Assembly: GCA_002413785.1 (NCBI GenBank)
Contig: DHXR01000012.1
Location: 65,912 to 129,911, forward strand
From: Mucilaginibacter sp. UBA5151
GTDB taxonomy: Bacteria; Bacteroidota; Bacteroidia; Sphingobacteriales; Sphingobacteriaceae
Direction of reading: 5' to 3'
DNA: 64,000 bases
The notes below the pieces were generated by a model that ran no database searches, was not told the DNA's origin, and saw only the letters and a program-made list of their open reading frames with translations. Positions 1 to 9,865 of this stretch are shown here, in pieces; positions within the stretch are counted from its first letter, which is position 1; each line of letters begins with the position of its first letter. A program made the position numbers and the translations under genes.

Positions 1-1
1 T

Positions 2-985
2 CAGCATTTCGGGCCTGAAGATGTAACCGACCTTACGCCTGAAACACATAAGGATATGATGGAAAGATACAAAATGGTGAAATATAATACCATGTTTACG
101 CCCCCAAGCAAGGAGGGCGGCTGGATATTCCCCGGATTTGATGGCGGCGGCGAATGGGGCGGGGCGGCAGTTGACCCTGAAACAAAAATTATGTATATCA
201 GCAATAGTGAAATGCCGTGGGCGCAGGTAATGATTGATGTTCCCAAAAACACATATCAGCATACTTTACAGGGGATGGGCCATGCTGTTTATAACAAATA
301 TTGCCTGGCATGCCATGGCCCCGAGCTAAAGGGAAATGGCAGCTCATTTCCCTCATTGGTTAATATAGCAAAAAAGATGAATGAGCAGCAGGTAGCGCAG
401 TTCGTTGAAAGCGGCCGCAATATGATGCCTTCGTTTAAACAGATCACGGCCAATGACAAAAAGGCTTTGCTTGCCTTTGTTTTGAAATTACCCGAAAAGG
501 CTTCGGATGTAAGTGTAATTTCAAAAGAGCCTGTATCTGCCAGCACCCTGAATGATATTCCTTATACTATGAACGGATATAACCGGTTTTTGGATAAAGA
601 CGGTTATCCCGGCATTAAACCACCCTGGGGTACGCTTGATGCTGTTGACCTGACATCGGGCAAAGTTTTATGGAAAGTTCCCCTGGGTGAATACCCCGAA
701 CTGACAAAAAAAGGCATACCTGTTACCGGCACTGAACTTTATGGAGGGCCGCTGGTAACCAAAGGGGGGCTGGTATTTGTTGCTGCAACCAAAGATGAAA
801 AGATAAGGGCTTTTGATAAGCAAACAGGTAAACAGGTTTGGGAGGCACAGCTGCCCGCAGCAGGTTATGCCACCCCTGCAACTTATTCGATAGATGGCAA
901 ACAATACCTGGTCATAGCCTGTGGCGGCGGCAAAATCGGCAGCAAATCGGGCGATAGTTATGTTTGTTTTGCATTACCAAAGTAG
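2..985 (+). CDS. PQQ-dependent dehydrogenase with c-type cytochrome domain (3' part)
   Basis: The frame is already open at base 2, so the start lies outside the window and only the last ~327 codons are present. A heme-attachment motif C-L-A-C-H lies at 303-317, with N-M-M-P about 35 codons later as a likely axial-Met site. This cytochrome domain is inserted before the last blades of a quinoprotein beta-propeller, seen as repeats such as DLTSGKVLW and DKQTGKQVW, and the end V-I-A-C-G-G-G is typical of PQQ alcohol/glucose dehydrogenases. Known role: periplasmic oxidation of a sugar or alcohol, electrons passing via heme c to the respiratory chain. The substrate cannot be told from this part. 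A strong hairpin terminator follows. Confidence 0.85.
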   Translation, partial: QHFGPEDVTDLTPETHKDMMERYKMVKYNTMFTPPSKEGGWIFPGFDGGGEWGGAAVDPETKIMYISNSEMPWAQVMIDVPKNTYQHTLQGMGHAVYNKYCLACHGPELKGNGSSFPSLVNIAKKMNEQQVAQFVESGRNMMPSFKQITANDKKALLAFVLKLPEKASDVSVISKEPVSASTLNDIPYTMNGYNRFLDKDGYPGIKPPWGTLDAVDLTSGKVLWKVPLGEYPELTKKGIPVTGTELYGGPLVTKGGLVFVAATKDEKIRAFDKQTGKQVWEAQLPAAGYATPATYSIDGKQYLVIACGGGKIGSKSGDSYVCFALPK

Positions 986-991
986 GAGGTA

Positions 992-1023
992 AAAGGCCTT
1001 TAAGTGTGATCTTAAAGGCCTTT
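992..1023. terminator. Bidirectional terminator hairpin
   Basis: Arms AAAGGCCTTTAAG (992-1004) and its exact complement (1011-1023) form a 13-bp stem with a 6-nt loop, followed by a T-rich stretch. It lies in the 57-bp gap between two convergent genes and can serve both. Confidence 0.85.
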
Positions 1024-1042
1024 ATTTTACAATTTTAATAAC

Positions 1043-1780
1043 TTAGAATTTAAGGGAAATTCCCAGCGTCGTTTGAATCTCAGTAATAGGCAGTTTGGTT
1101 TGATAACGGCCCACCCCGGTATAAGCAGGGCCCGAGTTCTCAATTTTTATCCCGTTTGAATTGATATAATTGCATTTTAAACCAATATCCCAGCTATCAC
1201 TCAGGCTATAGCGCACACCTGCGCTACCTCCATAAGCAAAAGTGATACCGCCCGACTTTAGCTGGTTAAGGTAAGTTGCTGAATTGCTTGAATTGTTAAA
1301 AACTACCCCAATGAATGGTGTTGAAATACTTTTTATGAGACCTGCTGACGCCCTCAGATCCAATGTGAACTTCTTATATAAAAAAGAGTACTGAGGCCCG
1401 GCCATCAGGTTAAGGTTTTGGTAGCGGTTAACTGCTGTAACGTTAGATTCATCTTTACCGAAGGAAGCGAGATAGCCATTGGCAAGATTTTGTGCATCGG
1501 CACCGGTTAGTTCGCCCTGGTCCTGGTAAGAGAAGGTTATGCCGATTCCAAAATTCTTATAAAGGTATATCCCCGCATCCAAACCCAGCGTAGTCCCTTT
1601 TTTTGCAAAACCTGCACTATTGTTGCTGTAATTTGTTTGACCAAAATTGCTTGCCGGGGTTGAAAAACCGCCTGTTAAGCCCAAATAGCTTTTTGCTTGT
1701 GTTACTTCATCCTGTGCTTTGGCATTTAAAGAGAAAAGTGTAATTAAAACTGCGGATAGAATAGTAAAGTTTTTTTTCAT
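1043..1780 (-). CDS. Outer-membrane beta-barrel protein
   Basis: 245 residues with a Sec signal peptide (N-terminal MKKNF, hydrophobic core, cleavage near A-K-A/Q-D). The mature part alternates hydrophobic and polar residues with repeated Gly-aromatic strands (YLGLTGGFS, GLDAGIYLYKNFGIGITFSYQDQG, YGGSAGVRYSLSD) and ends in L-K-F, the aromatic C-terminus of barrel proteins. This fits the PorT/OmpA-like outer-membrane beta-barrel superfamily common in Bacteroidota. It is convergent with the PQQ dehydrogenase, so the two are probably not co-transcribed. The ligand is unknown. Confidence 0.75.
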   Translation of the reverse strand: MKKNFTILSAVLITLFSLNAKAQDEVTQAKSYLGLTGGFSTPASNFGQTNYSNNSAGFAKKGTTLGLDAGIYLYKNFGIGITFSYQDQGELTGADAQNLANGYLASFGKDESNVTAVNRYQNLNLMAGPQYSFLYKKFTLDLRASAGLIKSISTPFIGVVFNNSSNSATYLNQLKSGGITFAYGGSAGVRYSLSDSWDIGLKCNYINSNGIKIENSGPAYTGVGRYQTKLPITEIQTTLGISLKF

Positions 1781-2220
1781 GTTATAGTGCAGGTATTTTG
1801 TTTTTTATGTTAGTAATATTGCCCCGGTGTAAAACCGCCGGTTATGCAAACGTATAAAGGATTGCATTAGTATCCATATAAATTCTTAAAAAATGTTAAT
1901 TTTTCTCCGAAACACAAATCCTGATGCAGTTTTTGGGGTTTTCACCGGAAATAAAACCAGATCTTAAATGTTTGATAACAAATTCAGGTTCCGAAGATAT
2001 AGATAATATTCACAAATCGTTATATGGTAATTTGCGAAATAACAATTCGCCGCCCGGCGCGGGCAATCCGAACCGTCTTCCCTTTATTGATCCGATTTAT
2101 AAAAGCGATCACGATTTTTCTATTGGCACAACCTGTACCAGCTTGTTGTTTTCAAACATCAATCTTAAAAAAACACCCGGGCCTAACAAAAATCAACTTT
2201 TGCCCTGCCGGTTTATGAGG
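1781..2220. other. Intergenic region without clear gene
   Basis: 440 bases between two minus-strand genes. An open frame of 104 codons on the plus strand (1924-2238) has no signal, domain or composition that suggests a real protein. The part next to 1780 should hold the promoter of the barrel gene, but no convincing box was found. Confidence 0.4.
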
Positions 2221-2976
2221 CTACCTTATGGCTGTTAACTCAACAGTAAAGTTTCTGCCCTGGTATTTTATCATGCCAAAGTTAGGCGCATACCACACTG
2301 CACTTTCAGTGGTATTAGCCGGCATTTTGGGTCCAAGATTGCCTAATTTCGCTCTCATCTTGTCCATTGCGCTCATGGCGCTGTTTAAGGTATCTGCATT
2401 GGCACCTTTAAATGCCATGGAAGAAGTAGTTTTATAGGTTATTTTAAAGCATTCCCAACTTCCGGCAGGTGTAGTAACCGTTTCTTTCGCCACTACCATC
2501 CTGTCGGTGGTGTGAATAGTGGTGACACCAGTCATGCCGTTACTCATCGTCGATTCCATTTGCGTTGTGGCGTCTTTTAAATGGTCCCCCACCTGCATCC
2601 CGGCAGGATACTCCATATAAGTGCTGTTTATTACTTTAACATTCATTTTTGGATTTTGCTGGGACTGTTGCGGAGAATTGAAGCTCATATCCATCATCAT
2701 TACACCGCCATCACATTTGTAAGTCATATTGGATGAACCCAGCAACTTCCCGTTCTTATCATAGGTTTCCGACAGGACGTTTGCCGTAGTTACCCCGTTT
2801 TCTGTATTTACATCCGACACCTTCGTCACTGATTTATAGGTAACATCCCCTTTATCATTAGTAGAAGTCATCTCAATGGTTTTATTTTTTTGCATGTACA
2901 TGTAATGTGTACAATCCTGTGCAAGTAACCGCGATGCCACTATAAGGCAAGCGCTTAGTAGAATGATTTTTTTCAT
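2221..2976 (-). CDS. Secreted protein, DUF3108/TapB-like
   Basis: 251 residues. The signal peptide (MKKIILLSACLIVASRLLAQ) ends in A-Q as is typical for Bacteroidota. The mature protein has a DUF3108-like layout: an early 'YMQKNKTIEMTSTNDKGDVTYK' pattern, a Met-rich middle (MMMDMSF), a 'YPAGMQVGDHLKDA' segment, then T-T-P-A-G-S-W-E-C-F-K-I and the end 'AVWYAPNFGMIKY'. That end, a W-Y followed by G-M-I-K, is characteristic of proteins annotated DUF3108 or TapB. It is probably periplasmic or surface; the function is not known. The family assignment is by recognition only. Confidence 0.6.
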   Translation of the reverse strand: MKKIILLSACLIVASRLLAQDCTHYMYMQKNKTIEMTSTNDKGDVTYKSVTKVSDVNTENGVTTANVLSETYDKNGKLLGSSNMTYKCDGGVMMMDMSFNSPQQSQQNPKMNVKVINSTYMEYPAGMQVGDHLKDATTQMESTMSNGMTGVTTIHTTDRMVVAKETVTTPAGSWECFKITYKTTSSMAFKGANADTLNSAMSAMDKMRAKLGNLGPKMPANTTESAVWYAPNFGMIKYQGRNFTVELTAIR

Positions 2977-3250
2977 GGCTTTTTGTTTTTAATTTATCAA
3001 TAATGTGGATTAACGTGTAAAGCCAAAAGCTGAACTTTTTATTGAAATTAAAACGGGTAGATTTAATTGGTCAGCCTTATGAAGCTTTTGTATTAAGTAT
3101 ATAAAATTAGGAAATTTTATAATATATATAACAAAATAATAATGAAATAAGTCTTAATTTGATGACTGACAAGCTTGTTTAAGGCTAAATGCAGGTAAAT
3201 AGTAAATTGTTAATTATAAAAAACGGGAAGCATTGTGGCATGTTGTATAG

Positions 3251-3279
3251 GGCAGGTGCGGTATTTAAACCGCACCGCC
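3251..3279. other. Perfect GGTGCGGT/ACCGCACC palindrome
   Basis: GGTGCGGT (3255-3262) and ACCGCACC (3269-3276) flank a 6-nt A+T centre; GGC/GCC extends the stem past a one-base bulge. It is isolated in an 890-bp gene-free region, with only a short T run after it. It could be an operator, a terminator or a relic repeat. Confidence 0.5.
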
Positions 3280-3337
3280 TTTAACAACATTGATTAAAAC
3301 GGGGGTATTATATTTTTTAAGAAATGGCTGCCATTTA

Positions 3338-3371
3338 ATGGCTGATAAAGAATCAGCAGGCGCCATTTTTA
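3338..3371 (+). terminator. Possible terminator hairpin
   Basis: AATGGCTGAT (3338-3347) can fold on ATCAGC...GCCATT, ending in a run of five T. A smaller AAATGGC/CCATTT hairpin just upstream overlaps it. No gene lies directly upstream on this strand, so its purpose is unclear. The rest of 2977-3753 shows nothing that I recognise. Confidence 0.35.
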
Positions 3372-3621
3372 AACTATTCAATTTGCCCGGTTGACATGGA
3401 AGCCGCGCCTTCCGGGAGGAACAAAATCCTTAATTTACAGCGGCTGACTGCAAAGTTATGAAAGACAAATTAGAAGGATATTAAATGCAGATTAGAATAG
3501 CATTAAAATTTCACGTTAAAAAATAATATAATCCGGTAATCCCAGGGACAATTTTTGCAATGGAGGTTCCTTATAACAGGCAGCTATCCGTGTTTTGCAT
3601 TAAGAATTTTTGCGTTTTATG

Positions 3622-3641
3622 GGGCTAAATATGTTTAGCTC
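3622..3641. repeat. Outlying copy of the CTAAATgCGTTTAG palindrome
   Basis: GGGCTAAATATGTTTAGCTC closely matches the core of the five-copy 42-bp array at 55851-56049, in particular its third copy, which also continues into GCTC. Confidence 0.45.
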
Positions 3642-3753
3642 TTCGAAAGGTGGTAAAAATTTGATTAATTAATTGTAAATCAACAGTTTATGGTAGTAGT
3701 AGCATAGAACCATAAATATTAAGTACTTCGGCCTTGAAATACGCAAAACGGCT

Positions 3754-3786
3754 AAAAAAAACCGGGTAACTTTCGCCACCCGGTTT
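3754..3786 (-). terminator. Rho-independent terminator of gltBD
   Basis: On the minus strand, AAACCGGGT pairs with ACCCGGTTT around a 10-nt loop and is followed by a run of T. It lies 80 bases beyond the gltD stop codon, as expected for the end of the gltB-gltD transcript. Confidence 0.85.
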
Positions 3787-3866
3787 CCATTATTTTGATT
3801 GAATTGATTGCTTTTTCTACCATGGTCTATAGACTTCCTGCCATGAACCATGATCTATGAACTTCC

Positions 3867-5345
3867 CTAAAACACTTGCTCAAACTGGTTCACCGCATCT
3901 TTGCTTTCAAGCACCGAATGGCCCATTAAAAACTCATCTACTTTGCGGGCGGCTTCGCGGCCCTCGGAAATTGCCCAAACTACAAGGGATTGTCCGCGGC
4001 GCATATCGCCGGCGGCAAATACTTTGCTTACATTGGTGCGGTAAATACCTTCTTTTGCTTTTACGTTTTTACGCTCGTCCAGCTCAACGCCCAGGCTTTC
4101 AATCATGCCGGTATGCTGCGGGAACAAAAAGCCCATCGCCAGGAATACCCTTTGACAAGGTATTTCGCGTTCAGATCCTTCTACTTTATGAAATTTGATA
4201 GGACGGTTCATTACATCCAGTTCCCAGGTAACATCAGTCACCCTGATGGCCCTGAGGTTGCCGTTTTCGTCGCCCAAAAATTCTTCACTGTTAACGCCCC
4301 AAAAACGGTCGGCGCCTTCTTCATGACTGCTGGTGGTTTTCAACAGCATCGGGTAGGTTGGCCATGGCATGTGTGCGGTACGCTGTTCAGGCGGCTGGCT
4401 CATTACCTCAAATTGTTTGATCGACTTTGCACCCTGGCGGTTTGAGGTACCCACGCAATCCGAGCCGGTATCACCGCCGCCAATTACTATCACATCCTTG
4501 CCGGCGGCTAAAATGTCTTCCTGATCAAATTTGATACCGCTTACGCGTTTGTTTTGCTGCTTTAAAAAATCCATCGCAAAGTGGATGCCTTTCAGTTCCC
4601 TGCCGGGGATAGGCAGGTTACGCGGAATGGTTGAACCACCTGCCAGTATAACAGCATCATGGCTGCGTACCAGGTCATCGGCAGCAATATCTTTGCCTAC
4701 CTCGGTATTGCATTTGAATACGATGCCATCTTTTTGCATTACTTCAACGCGGCGGTCGATAACCCATTTTTCCAGCTTAAAATCGGGGATACCGTAACGC
4801 AGCAAACCACCCGGACGGTCGTCACGTTCGTAAACGGTTACCGAATGACCCGCTTTGCTCAATTGCGCAGCCGCTGCCAGCCCCGCAGGGCCGGAACCCA
4901 CTACCGCCACCTTTTTACCTGATTTTATCAGCGGTGCTACCGGTTTTACCAGATTTTTCTGATAAGCTATCTCGATAATATGCTTTTCAATTTCTTCAAT
5001 AGCTACTGCCGGTTTGTTGATCCCTAAAACACATGCCGATTCGCATGGCGCCGGGCAGATCCTGCCGGTAAATTCAGGGAAATTATTGGTTGACGATAAA
5101 ATATTGTACGCTTCTTCCCATTTTTGGCGATACACAGCATCATTAAACTCAGGGATGATATTACCCAGCGGGCAACCCGCGTGACAAAACGGTATGCCGC
5201 AATTCATGCAGCGCGCCGATTGCTGGTTCAGTTTTTCATCACTGTATAAGTGAACAAACTCATTATAATTTTTTACACGTTCTGTAGCCGGTTCCTTTTC
5301 AGGAAGCTCCCTGTTGAACTCCTTAAACCCTGTTGGTTTTCCCAT
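3867..5345 (-). CDS. gltD: Glutamate synthase small (beta) subunit
   Basis: 492 residues, the usual length. The N-terminus carries the two iron-sulfur cysteine groups (C46, C49, C54, C58 and C97, C101, C105). FAD binding is shown by G-S-G-P-A-G at 150-155 and the C-terminal 'VFAAGDMRRGQSLVVWAI' segment; a second Rossmann motif, V-I-G-G-G-D-T-G-S-D, binds NAD(P)H. The subunit passes electrons from NAD(P)H to the large subunit to make two glutamates from glutamine and 2-oxoglutarate. The ATG overlaps the gltB stop by one base (TAATG), indicating translational coupling. A terminator follows at 3754-3786. Confidence 0.97.
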   Translation of the reverse strand: MGKPTGFKEFNRELPEKEPATERVKNYNEFVHLYSDEKLNQQSARCMNCGIPFCHAGCPLGNIIPEFNDAVYRQKWEEAYNILSSTNNFPEFTGRICPAPCESACVLGINKPAVAIEEIEKHIIEIAYQKNLVKPVAPLIKSGKKVAVVGSGPAGLAAAAQLSKAGHSVTVYERDDRPGGLLRYGIPDFKLEKWVIDRRVEVMQKDGIVFKCNTEVGKDIAADDLVRSHDAVILAGGSTIPRNLPIPGRELKGIHFAMDFLKQQNKRVSGIKFDQEDILAAGKDVIVIGGGDTGSDCVGTSNRQGAKSIKQFEVMSQPPEQRTAHMPWPTYPMLLKTTSSHEEGADRFWGVNSEEFLGDENGNLRAIRVTDVTWELDVMNRPIKFHKVEGSEREIPCQRVFLAMGFLFPQHTGMIESLGVELDERKNVKAKEGIYRTNVSKVFAAGDMRRGQSLVVWAISEGREAARKVDEFLMGHSVLESKDAVNQFEQVF

Positions 5346-8300
5346 TAGCCAATAGTTTGATATTCTAATTTCTCTAAAACTTTTTTATACTCTTTCGGAT
5401 ACACCTTCACAAATTGCGAAGCTGCTTTTTTCCAGTCGGCCAGTAGTTGTTGCGCTACCTCACTGCCGGTTAAATGTACGTGCTTGCGCAATAAAGCGAT
5501 GATCTGTTCCTCGTCTTTTATCGATAGCGGATCGAGGTCAACCATTTCGGTATTGCAGTTTTCGCTGAAGGTATTGTCAGGGTTATATACCCAGGCTATA
5601 CCGCCGCTCATACCTGCTGCAAAATTGCGGCCTGTTTCGCCCAATATCAGTGCACGACCGCCTGTCATGTACTCGCAACCATGATCGCCTATACCTTCAA
5701 CAACAGTGGTAGCGCCCGAGTTACGTACGGCAAAACGTTCGCCGGCCATACCACGGATAAATACCTCGCCCGAAGTTGCGCCATAAAGCGCCACGTTGCC
5801 GATGATGATATTTTCTTCTGGCGTAAACGTTGCCCTTTCTGACGGGTAGATAGCCAGTTGCGCCCCTGATAAGCCTTTTCCTACATAATCATTGGCTTCG
5901 CCTTCCAGTTCAAAGGAAATACCTTTGGTAGCGAAAGCACCGAAGCTTTGCCCCGCCGAACCTTTGAATTTAAAGTTGATGGTGTTATCGGGCAAGCCCG
6001 GCGAACCATACTGCTTCGAAATTTCGTTGGATAATAAAGTACCGATGGTACGGTCAACATTCCTTACATCAAAGGTGGCGAACACAGGGGTTTTATCCAG
6101 CAGCGCAGGTTGTGCAGCTTCAAGCAATCGCCAGTCGAGGATATTATCCAGGCCGTGATCTTGTTTTTCGCTGTTATAAAGCGTTACATCCTTTGGATTA
6201 TTTACCGGATGCAATATGCCTGTAAGATCTATCTTTTTAGCTTTCCAGCTTTTCAGGTTATCCTTAACCTTTAAAAACTGGACACGGCCAACCATTTCAT
6301 TTATTGTATGGAAACCAAGTTCGGCCATAATCTCACGCAATTCCTCGGCCATAAAGCGGAAGAGGTTAACGATATGTTCCGGCTTGCCCGAGAATAGTTT
6401 TCTTAGTTCTTTATCCTGTGTGGCAACGCCCACAGGGCAGGTATTCAGGTGGCATTTGCGCATCATAATACAGCCGCCGGCAACAAGCGCCGCAGTGGCA
6501 ACACCCCATTCTTCGGCGCCCATCAAACAGGCAATGGCCAAATCACGCCCTGTTTTTAGTTGACCGTCAGTTTGTAAAACAACACGGCTGCGCAGTTTAT
6601 TGCGTACCAGTGTCTGGTGCGCTTCGGTTAAACCAAGTTCCCATGGCAGGCCTGCATGTTTTATGGAACTGATGGGCGATGCGCCCGTACCGCCGTCGTA
6701 CCCTGCAATCAGGATAACGTCGGCATGGGCTTTGGCAACCCCGGCAGCAATGGTGCCAACCCCGGCTTTTGAAACCAGTTTTACATTGATACGCGCAGCG
6801 CGGTTAGCATTTTTAAGGTCGAATATGAGTTGTGCTAAGTCTTCAATCGAGTAAATATCATGGTGCGGCGGCGGCGATATTAAACCAACGCCGGGTGTGG
6901 AGTGCCTTGTTTTTGCAATCCAGTCGTCCACTTTATCGCCGGGCAGCTGACCGCCTTCGCCGGGTTTTGCACCCTGGGCCATTTTTATTTGCAGCTCATC
7001 GGCATTGGTCAAATAATTTGAAGTTACCCCGAAACGTCCCGAAGCAACCTGCTTGATAGCCGAACGCATGGAATCGCCGTTTGGCAGCGGCTTGTACCTC
7101 ATTTCGTCCTCGCCGCCTTCGCCGGTATTGCTTTTGCCGCCGATGCGGTTCATAGCAATAGCCATTGTGCTGTGTGCCTCGTGCGAAATAGAACCGAATG
7201 ACATGGCGCCTGTGGCAAAGCGTTTCATAATGTTTTCTGCCGGTTCAACCTCATCCAAACTTATCGGCTCGCGGTGGTGGGCAAAGTCAAGCAATCCCCT
7301 TATGGTGAAATGCTTTTCGGTTTGCTCGTTTATTTCTTTTGCGTAGTTTTTATATACATTATAATCATTACTGCGGGTGGCGTGCTGCAGCAAGTGGACT
7401 GTAGTAGGATTAAACAGGTGCGATTCCCCGCGGCGTTTCCATTGGTAAATACCGCCTTCGGGCAATAAATGCAGGCCTGATTTTGAGCCACCAAAACCGA
7501 CTTTGTGCTTGCAAAGCGATTCGCGTGCTATCTCATCAAGCCCCAAACCGCCAATGCGGGTTACAGCGCCTGTAAAATATTTATCCACTACAGACTGGTT
7601 AAGCCCTAATATTTCAAAAACCTGCGAACCATGGTAAGATTGCAGCGTGGAAATACCCATTTTTGAGAAGATCTTCAGCAAACCGTCGTTAACCGATTTA
7701 ACATAGTTATTCCGAAGTTTCTTAATATCGAGGTCAGTTTCAAGGCTGCCGTTATTCTTCAGTGTTTCTATGGTTGACAGGGCGAGATAAGGATTGATGG
7801 CGGTGGCGCCAAAAGCAAGCAAACAAGCAAAATGATGTACTTCCCAGGTATCGCCTGTCTCCACAACTAAACCTACGGCGCCGCGTCGGCCTGTCCTGAT
7901 CAAATGGTGATGTACCGCTGATACAGCCAGCAATGACGGTATTGGCGCGTGCTCCGAGTCGATGGCACGGTCAGATAGTATTATTACTTCGAAACCATCA
8001 TCAACAGAATCCTCAGCGTAGCGGCACAACCTTGCAATACCTCTTTCCATACTACTGGGCATCCCGTCGGCATTATAATAGGTTTGCAGCGTTTTGGCAT
8101 GGAACATCCCGGTATCTATACTCCGCAGCTTTTCCAGCTGGTGATTTTTTAATATCGGGTGTTTTAATACCACGCAATGGCAGTGCATTTTATCTTCATC
8201 GAGCAGGTTGCCGTTGTTACCGATAAAGGTAGAAAGGCTCATCACCAATCGTTCGCGTATCGGGTCGATAGGGGGGTTAGTTACCTGCGCAAAAAATTGT

Positions 8301-9865
8301 TTAAAATAACTGGATAAATGCTGCGGCTTGTCAGACAATATAGCCAGCGGCACATCAGTACCCATAGAGCCGATGGGCTCTTTGCCCTCAAGCGCCATTG
8401 GTTTAATAATAGTGTCGATATCCTCGCGGCTATAGCCGAAAACCTGCTGGTAACGGTAAACCGAATCTTCGGACAGATCGGCAAATGCCAAACGCGGCTC
8501 GGCAAGTTCGCCAAGCTGTATTTTATAATTTTCCAGCCAGCGGCCATAAGGCTGGCGCGATGCTATCTGGTGTTTTATCTCATCATCAGTAATGATCTTC
8601 CCTTCTTCGGTATCTATCAGCAGCATTTTGCCGGGCTGTAAACGGCCCTTGCGTGCTACTAATTTTTCGTCGATGTTTAATACACCCGCTTCCGAAGCGG
8701 CAATAACCCGGCCATCGGTAGTGATCACAAAGCGCAACGGGCGCAATCCGTTCCTGTCAAGCAATGCGCCGATCAGTTTTCCGTCGGTAAAAGTTATGGC
8801 GGCCGGACCATCCCAGGGCTCTATTAACGCGGCATGGAACTCATAGAAAGCCTTTTTTATCGGGTCCATTTGCTCGTTGCCGTCCCATGCTTCGGGCACC
8901 AGCATCATCATCACATGCGGCAATGAACGGCCGCTGTGCAGTAATATTTCGATGATATTATCAAGGCAGGCAGAGTCCGACTGGTTATTATCGATCACAG
9001 GCAGCAGCATCTCCATTTCTTCGTGGGTGAAGTAAGAGGATGCATAAGATTTCAGGCCCGAATAAAACCAGTTTAAATTACCTGTTAAAGTATTGATCTC
9101 CCCGTTATGGGCGATGAGGCGGAATGGCTGCGCCAGTTTCCACGATGGAAAAGTATTGGTTGAGAAACGCGAATGGATCATGGCAAAGCCTGACGCCATA
9201 CGCAGATCAGTAAGGTCGTTAAAATACTGGCGTAACTGGTAGGTGGTTACCTGCCCTTTGTAAACAATTGTTTTACAGGATAATGAAGTGAAATAAAAAT
9301 GTTCGCCGGCAGCCGGTATGGTTTCGGTAATTGTTTTGTTGATATAACGCCTTAATATATAAAGCTTGCGTTCAAAATCATCGGCATTGGTAATATGGTG
9401 CGGGCGCTGAATAAAAAGCTGTTCAACATCCGGTTCCGCCTTACGGGCAGTTTCACCTAACACAGACGAGTTAACTGATAATTTACGGTAACCCAATTTA
9501 TGCAAGCCAAGTTTTTCAATGGCATTGGTTATCACTATACGGCATGCCTTCTTTAAGGCTGATTCTTTCGGGAAGAAGATCATCCCAACTCCGTATTCGC
9601 CTGGTTCCGGCAAACTTATCTCCAGTTCGGAGCATTCTTCCATTAAAAACTCATGGGGCAATTGTATCAATATACCTGCACCGTCGCCGGTTTCAGGGTC
9701 ACATCCGCATGCGCCGCGGTGCTCCATATTTTCGAGCATAGTGAGCGCATCATCAATTATTTGGTTGGATTTATGGCCGTTAATGTTAGTTATAAACCCT
9801 GTTCCGCACGAGTCGTGTTCAAATTCCGGCCTGTAGAGGCCCTGTCGGCTTTCGTCTTGTTGCAT
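5345..9865 (-). CDS. gltB: Glutamate synthase large (alpha) subunit
   Basis: 1506 residues, the normal length. The N-terminal class-II glutaminase begins after a 19-residue propeptide: Cys20 in D-S-C-G-T-G-F is the catalytic nucleophile. The central domain is followed by the FMN-binding synthase domain (G-G-K-S-N-T-G-E-G-G-E-D and PPPHHDIYSIEDLAQLI) and the 3Fe-4S cysteines C1132, C1138 and C1143 (CIMMRKCHLNTCP). The C-terminal G-X-G-X-G beta-helix follows (from ~1290). Ammonia freed from glutamine is channelled to 2-oxoglutarate. It is first gene of the gltB-gltD operon, with a long A+T-rich leader upstream. Confidence 0.98.
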   Translation of the reverse strand: MQQDESRQGLYRPEFEHDSCGTGFITNINGHKSNQIIDDALTMLENMEHRGACGCDPETGDGAGILIQLPHEFLMEECSELEISLPEPGEYGVGMIFFPKESALKKACRIVITNAIEKLGLHKLGYRKLSVNSSVLGETARKAEPDVEQLFIQRPHHITNADDFERKLYILRRYINKTITETIPAAGEHFYFTSLSCKTIVYKGQVTTYQLRQYFNDLTDLRMASGFAMIHSRFSTNTFPSWKLAQPFRLIAHNGEINTLTGNLNWFYSGLKSYASSYFTHEEMEMLLPVIDNNQSDSACLDNIIEILLHSGRSLPHVMMMLVPEAWDGNEQMDPIKKAFYEFHAALIEPWDGPAAITFTDGKLIGALLDRNGLRPLRFVITTDGRVIAASEAGVLNIDEKLVARKGRLQPGKMLLIDTEEGKIITDDEIKHQIASRQPYGRWLENYKIQLGELAEPRLAFADLSEDSVYRYQQVFGYSREDIDTIIKPMALEGKEPIGSMGTDVPLAILSDKPQHLSSYFKQFFAQVTNPPIDPIRERLVMSLSTFIGNNGNLLDEDKMHCHCVVLKHPILKNHQLEKLRSIDTGMFHAKTLQTYYNADGMPSSMERGIARLCRYAEDSVDDGFEVIILSDRAIDSEHAPIPSLLAVSAVHHHLIRTGRRGAVGLVVETGDTWEVHHFACLLAFGATAINPYLALSTIETLKNNGSLETDLDIKKLRNNYVKSVNDGLLKIFSKMGISTLQSYHGSQVFEILGLNQSVVDKYFTGAVTRIGGLGLDEIARESLCKHKVGFGGSKSGLHLLPEGGIYQWKRRGESHLFNPTTVHLLQHATRSNDYNVYKNYAKEINEQTEKHFTIRGLLDFAHHREPISLDEVEPAENIMKRFATGAMSFGSISHEAHSTMAIAMNRIGGKSNTGEGGEDEMRYKPLPNGDSMRSAIKQVASGRFGVTSNYLTNADELQIKMAQGAKPGEGGQLPGDKVDDWIAKTRHSTPGVGLISPPPHHDIYSIEDLAQLIFDLKNANRAARINVKLVSKAGVGTIAAGVAKAHADVILIAGYDGGTGASPISSIKHAGLPWELGLTEAHQTLVRNKLRSRVVLQTDGQLKTGRDLAIACLMGAEEWGVATAALVAGGCIMMRKCHLNTCPVGVATQDKELRKLFSGKPEHIVNLFRFMAEELREIMAELGFHTINEMVGRVQFLKVKDNLKSWKAKKIDLTGILHPVNNPKDVTLYNSEKQDHGLDNILDWRLLEAAQPALLDKTPVFATFDVRNVDRTIGTLLSNEISKQYGSPGLPDNTINFKFKGSAGQSFGAFATKGISFELEGEANDYVGKGLSGAQLAIYPSERATFTPEENIIIGNVALYGATSGEVFIRGMAGERFAVRNSGATTVVEGIGDHGCEYMTGGRALILGETGRNFAAGMSGGIAWVYNPDNTFSENCNTEMVDLDPLSIKDEEQIIALLRKHVHLTGSEVAQQLLADWKKAASQFVKVYPKEYKKVLEKLEYQTIG

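Noticed and set aside
1924..2238. 104-codon plus-strand open frame
   Set aside because: No signal peptide, domain or plausible composition, and it runs into the 3' end of the opposite-strand gene. Judged to be chance.
3669..3851. 60-codon minus-strand frame beyond gltD
   Set aside because: It spans the gltBD terminator and the TATGAAC-type repeat words, so it is a by-product of non-coding sequence.
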